Origin: Pseudomonadota bacterium
GTDB taxonomy: Bacteria; Pseudomonadota; Alphaproteobacteria; Sphingomonadales; Sphingomonadaceae
DNA: 6,437 nt
Reading direction: 5' to 3'
Assembly: GCA_963205285.1 (NCBI GenBank)
Contig: CAUJJQ010000027.1
Coordinates: forward strand, 1 to 6,437
The first letter of the stretch is position 1, and each line of letters opens with the position of its first letter. Shown here piece after piece: positions 6,348 to 6,437 of this stretch. Below the pieces are notes generated by a model, which was not told where the DNA came from, made no database searches, and saw only the letters and a list, made by a program, of their open reading frames with translations. Position numbers and translations under genes: made by a program.

Positions 6348-6410
6348 GTTGAACTCAGACCACCCACCCCGCCATACCACCCCGCCCCCAAAGGCAATGG
6401 GATAATTTGT

Positions 6411-6434
6411 GGGCCGGGGGGGAGGCGGGGGGGG
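6411..6434 (+). repeat. G-run tract at the window edge
   Basis: The plus strand shows GGG (6411-6413), seven G (6416-6422), GG (6424-6425) and eight G (6427-6434), separated by one or two bases, which is a quadruplex-capable pattern. Together with CCCCGCC (6367-6373) and CCCCGCCCCC (6380-6389) it could also form a G/C hairpin. It sits upstream of the racemase-like gene; no promoter could be identified in 6336-6437. Confidence 0.4.
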
Positions 6435-6437
6435 TTG

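Overview
The window is GC-rich, tightly packed bacterial DNA, most likely chromosomal and from an alphaproteobacterium of the sphingomonad group. Three things suggest this: G+C-rich third codon positions, the protein families present, and two kinds of intergenic palindrome (2286-2363 and 5545-5619) that I recognise as typical of sphingomonad genomes. The placement is inference; there is no rRNA or marker gene to confirm it.

Layout. Positions 1-2186 hold a two-gene minus-strand unit: an exported right-handed parallel beta-helix protein (972-2186), followed with an ATGA overlap by a diheme c-type cytochrome of the SO2930/TIGR03806 family. The cytochrome runs off the left edge and lacks only its extreme C-terminus. 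These two families are known to occur side by side, and the function of the pair is not known. Positions 2187-2413 are intergenic and carry a cluster of G/C-rich hairpins. Positions 2414-3895 (minus) encode an exported alpha/beta-hydrolase of the prolyl/tripeptidyl aminopeptidase (S33) type with an intact catalytic triad.

Positions 3896-4078 are a divergent promoter region. It carries four copies of a GTTCGG-centred motif repeated exactly every 20 bp, and the best copy fits the published LytTR-domain binding consensus. On the other side (4079-5518, plus) lies a membrane-bound LytTR transcription factor with a signal peptide, a periplasmic sensor domain, seven predicted membrane segments, a short coiled coil and a C-terminal LytTR DNA-binding domain. 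The simplest reading is a one-component sensor that regulates itself and the exported peptidase through the shared operator.

Positions 5519-5636 separate convergent genes and contain an inverted repeat. Positions 5637-6335 (minus) encode an aspartate/glutamate racemase-family protein that probably starts at TTG. Both canonical catalytic cysteine positions are replaced (Ala and Ser), so it may not be a racemase. The right end (6336-6437) is its upstream region and ends in long G runs.

No insertion sequence, tRNA, rRNA, CRISPR array or phage gene was seen. The points most worth following are the beta-helix/cytochrome pair of unknown function, the LytTR operator and sensor circuit, and the racemase homologue with a rebuilt active site.
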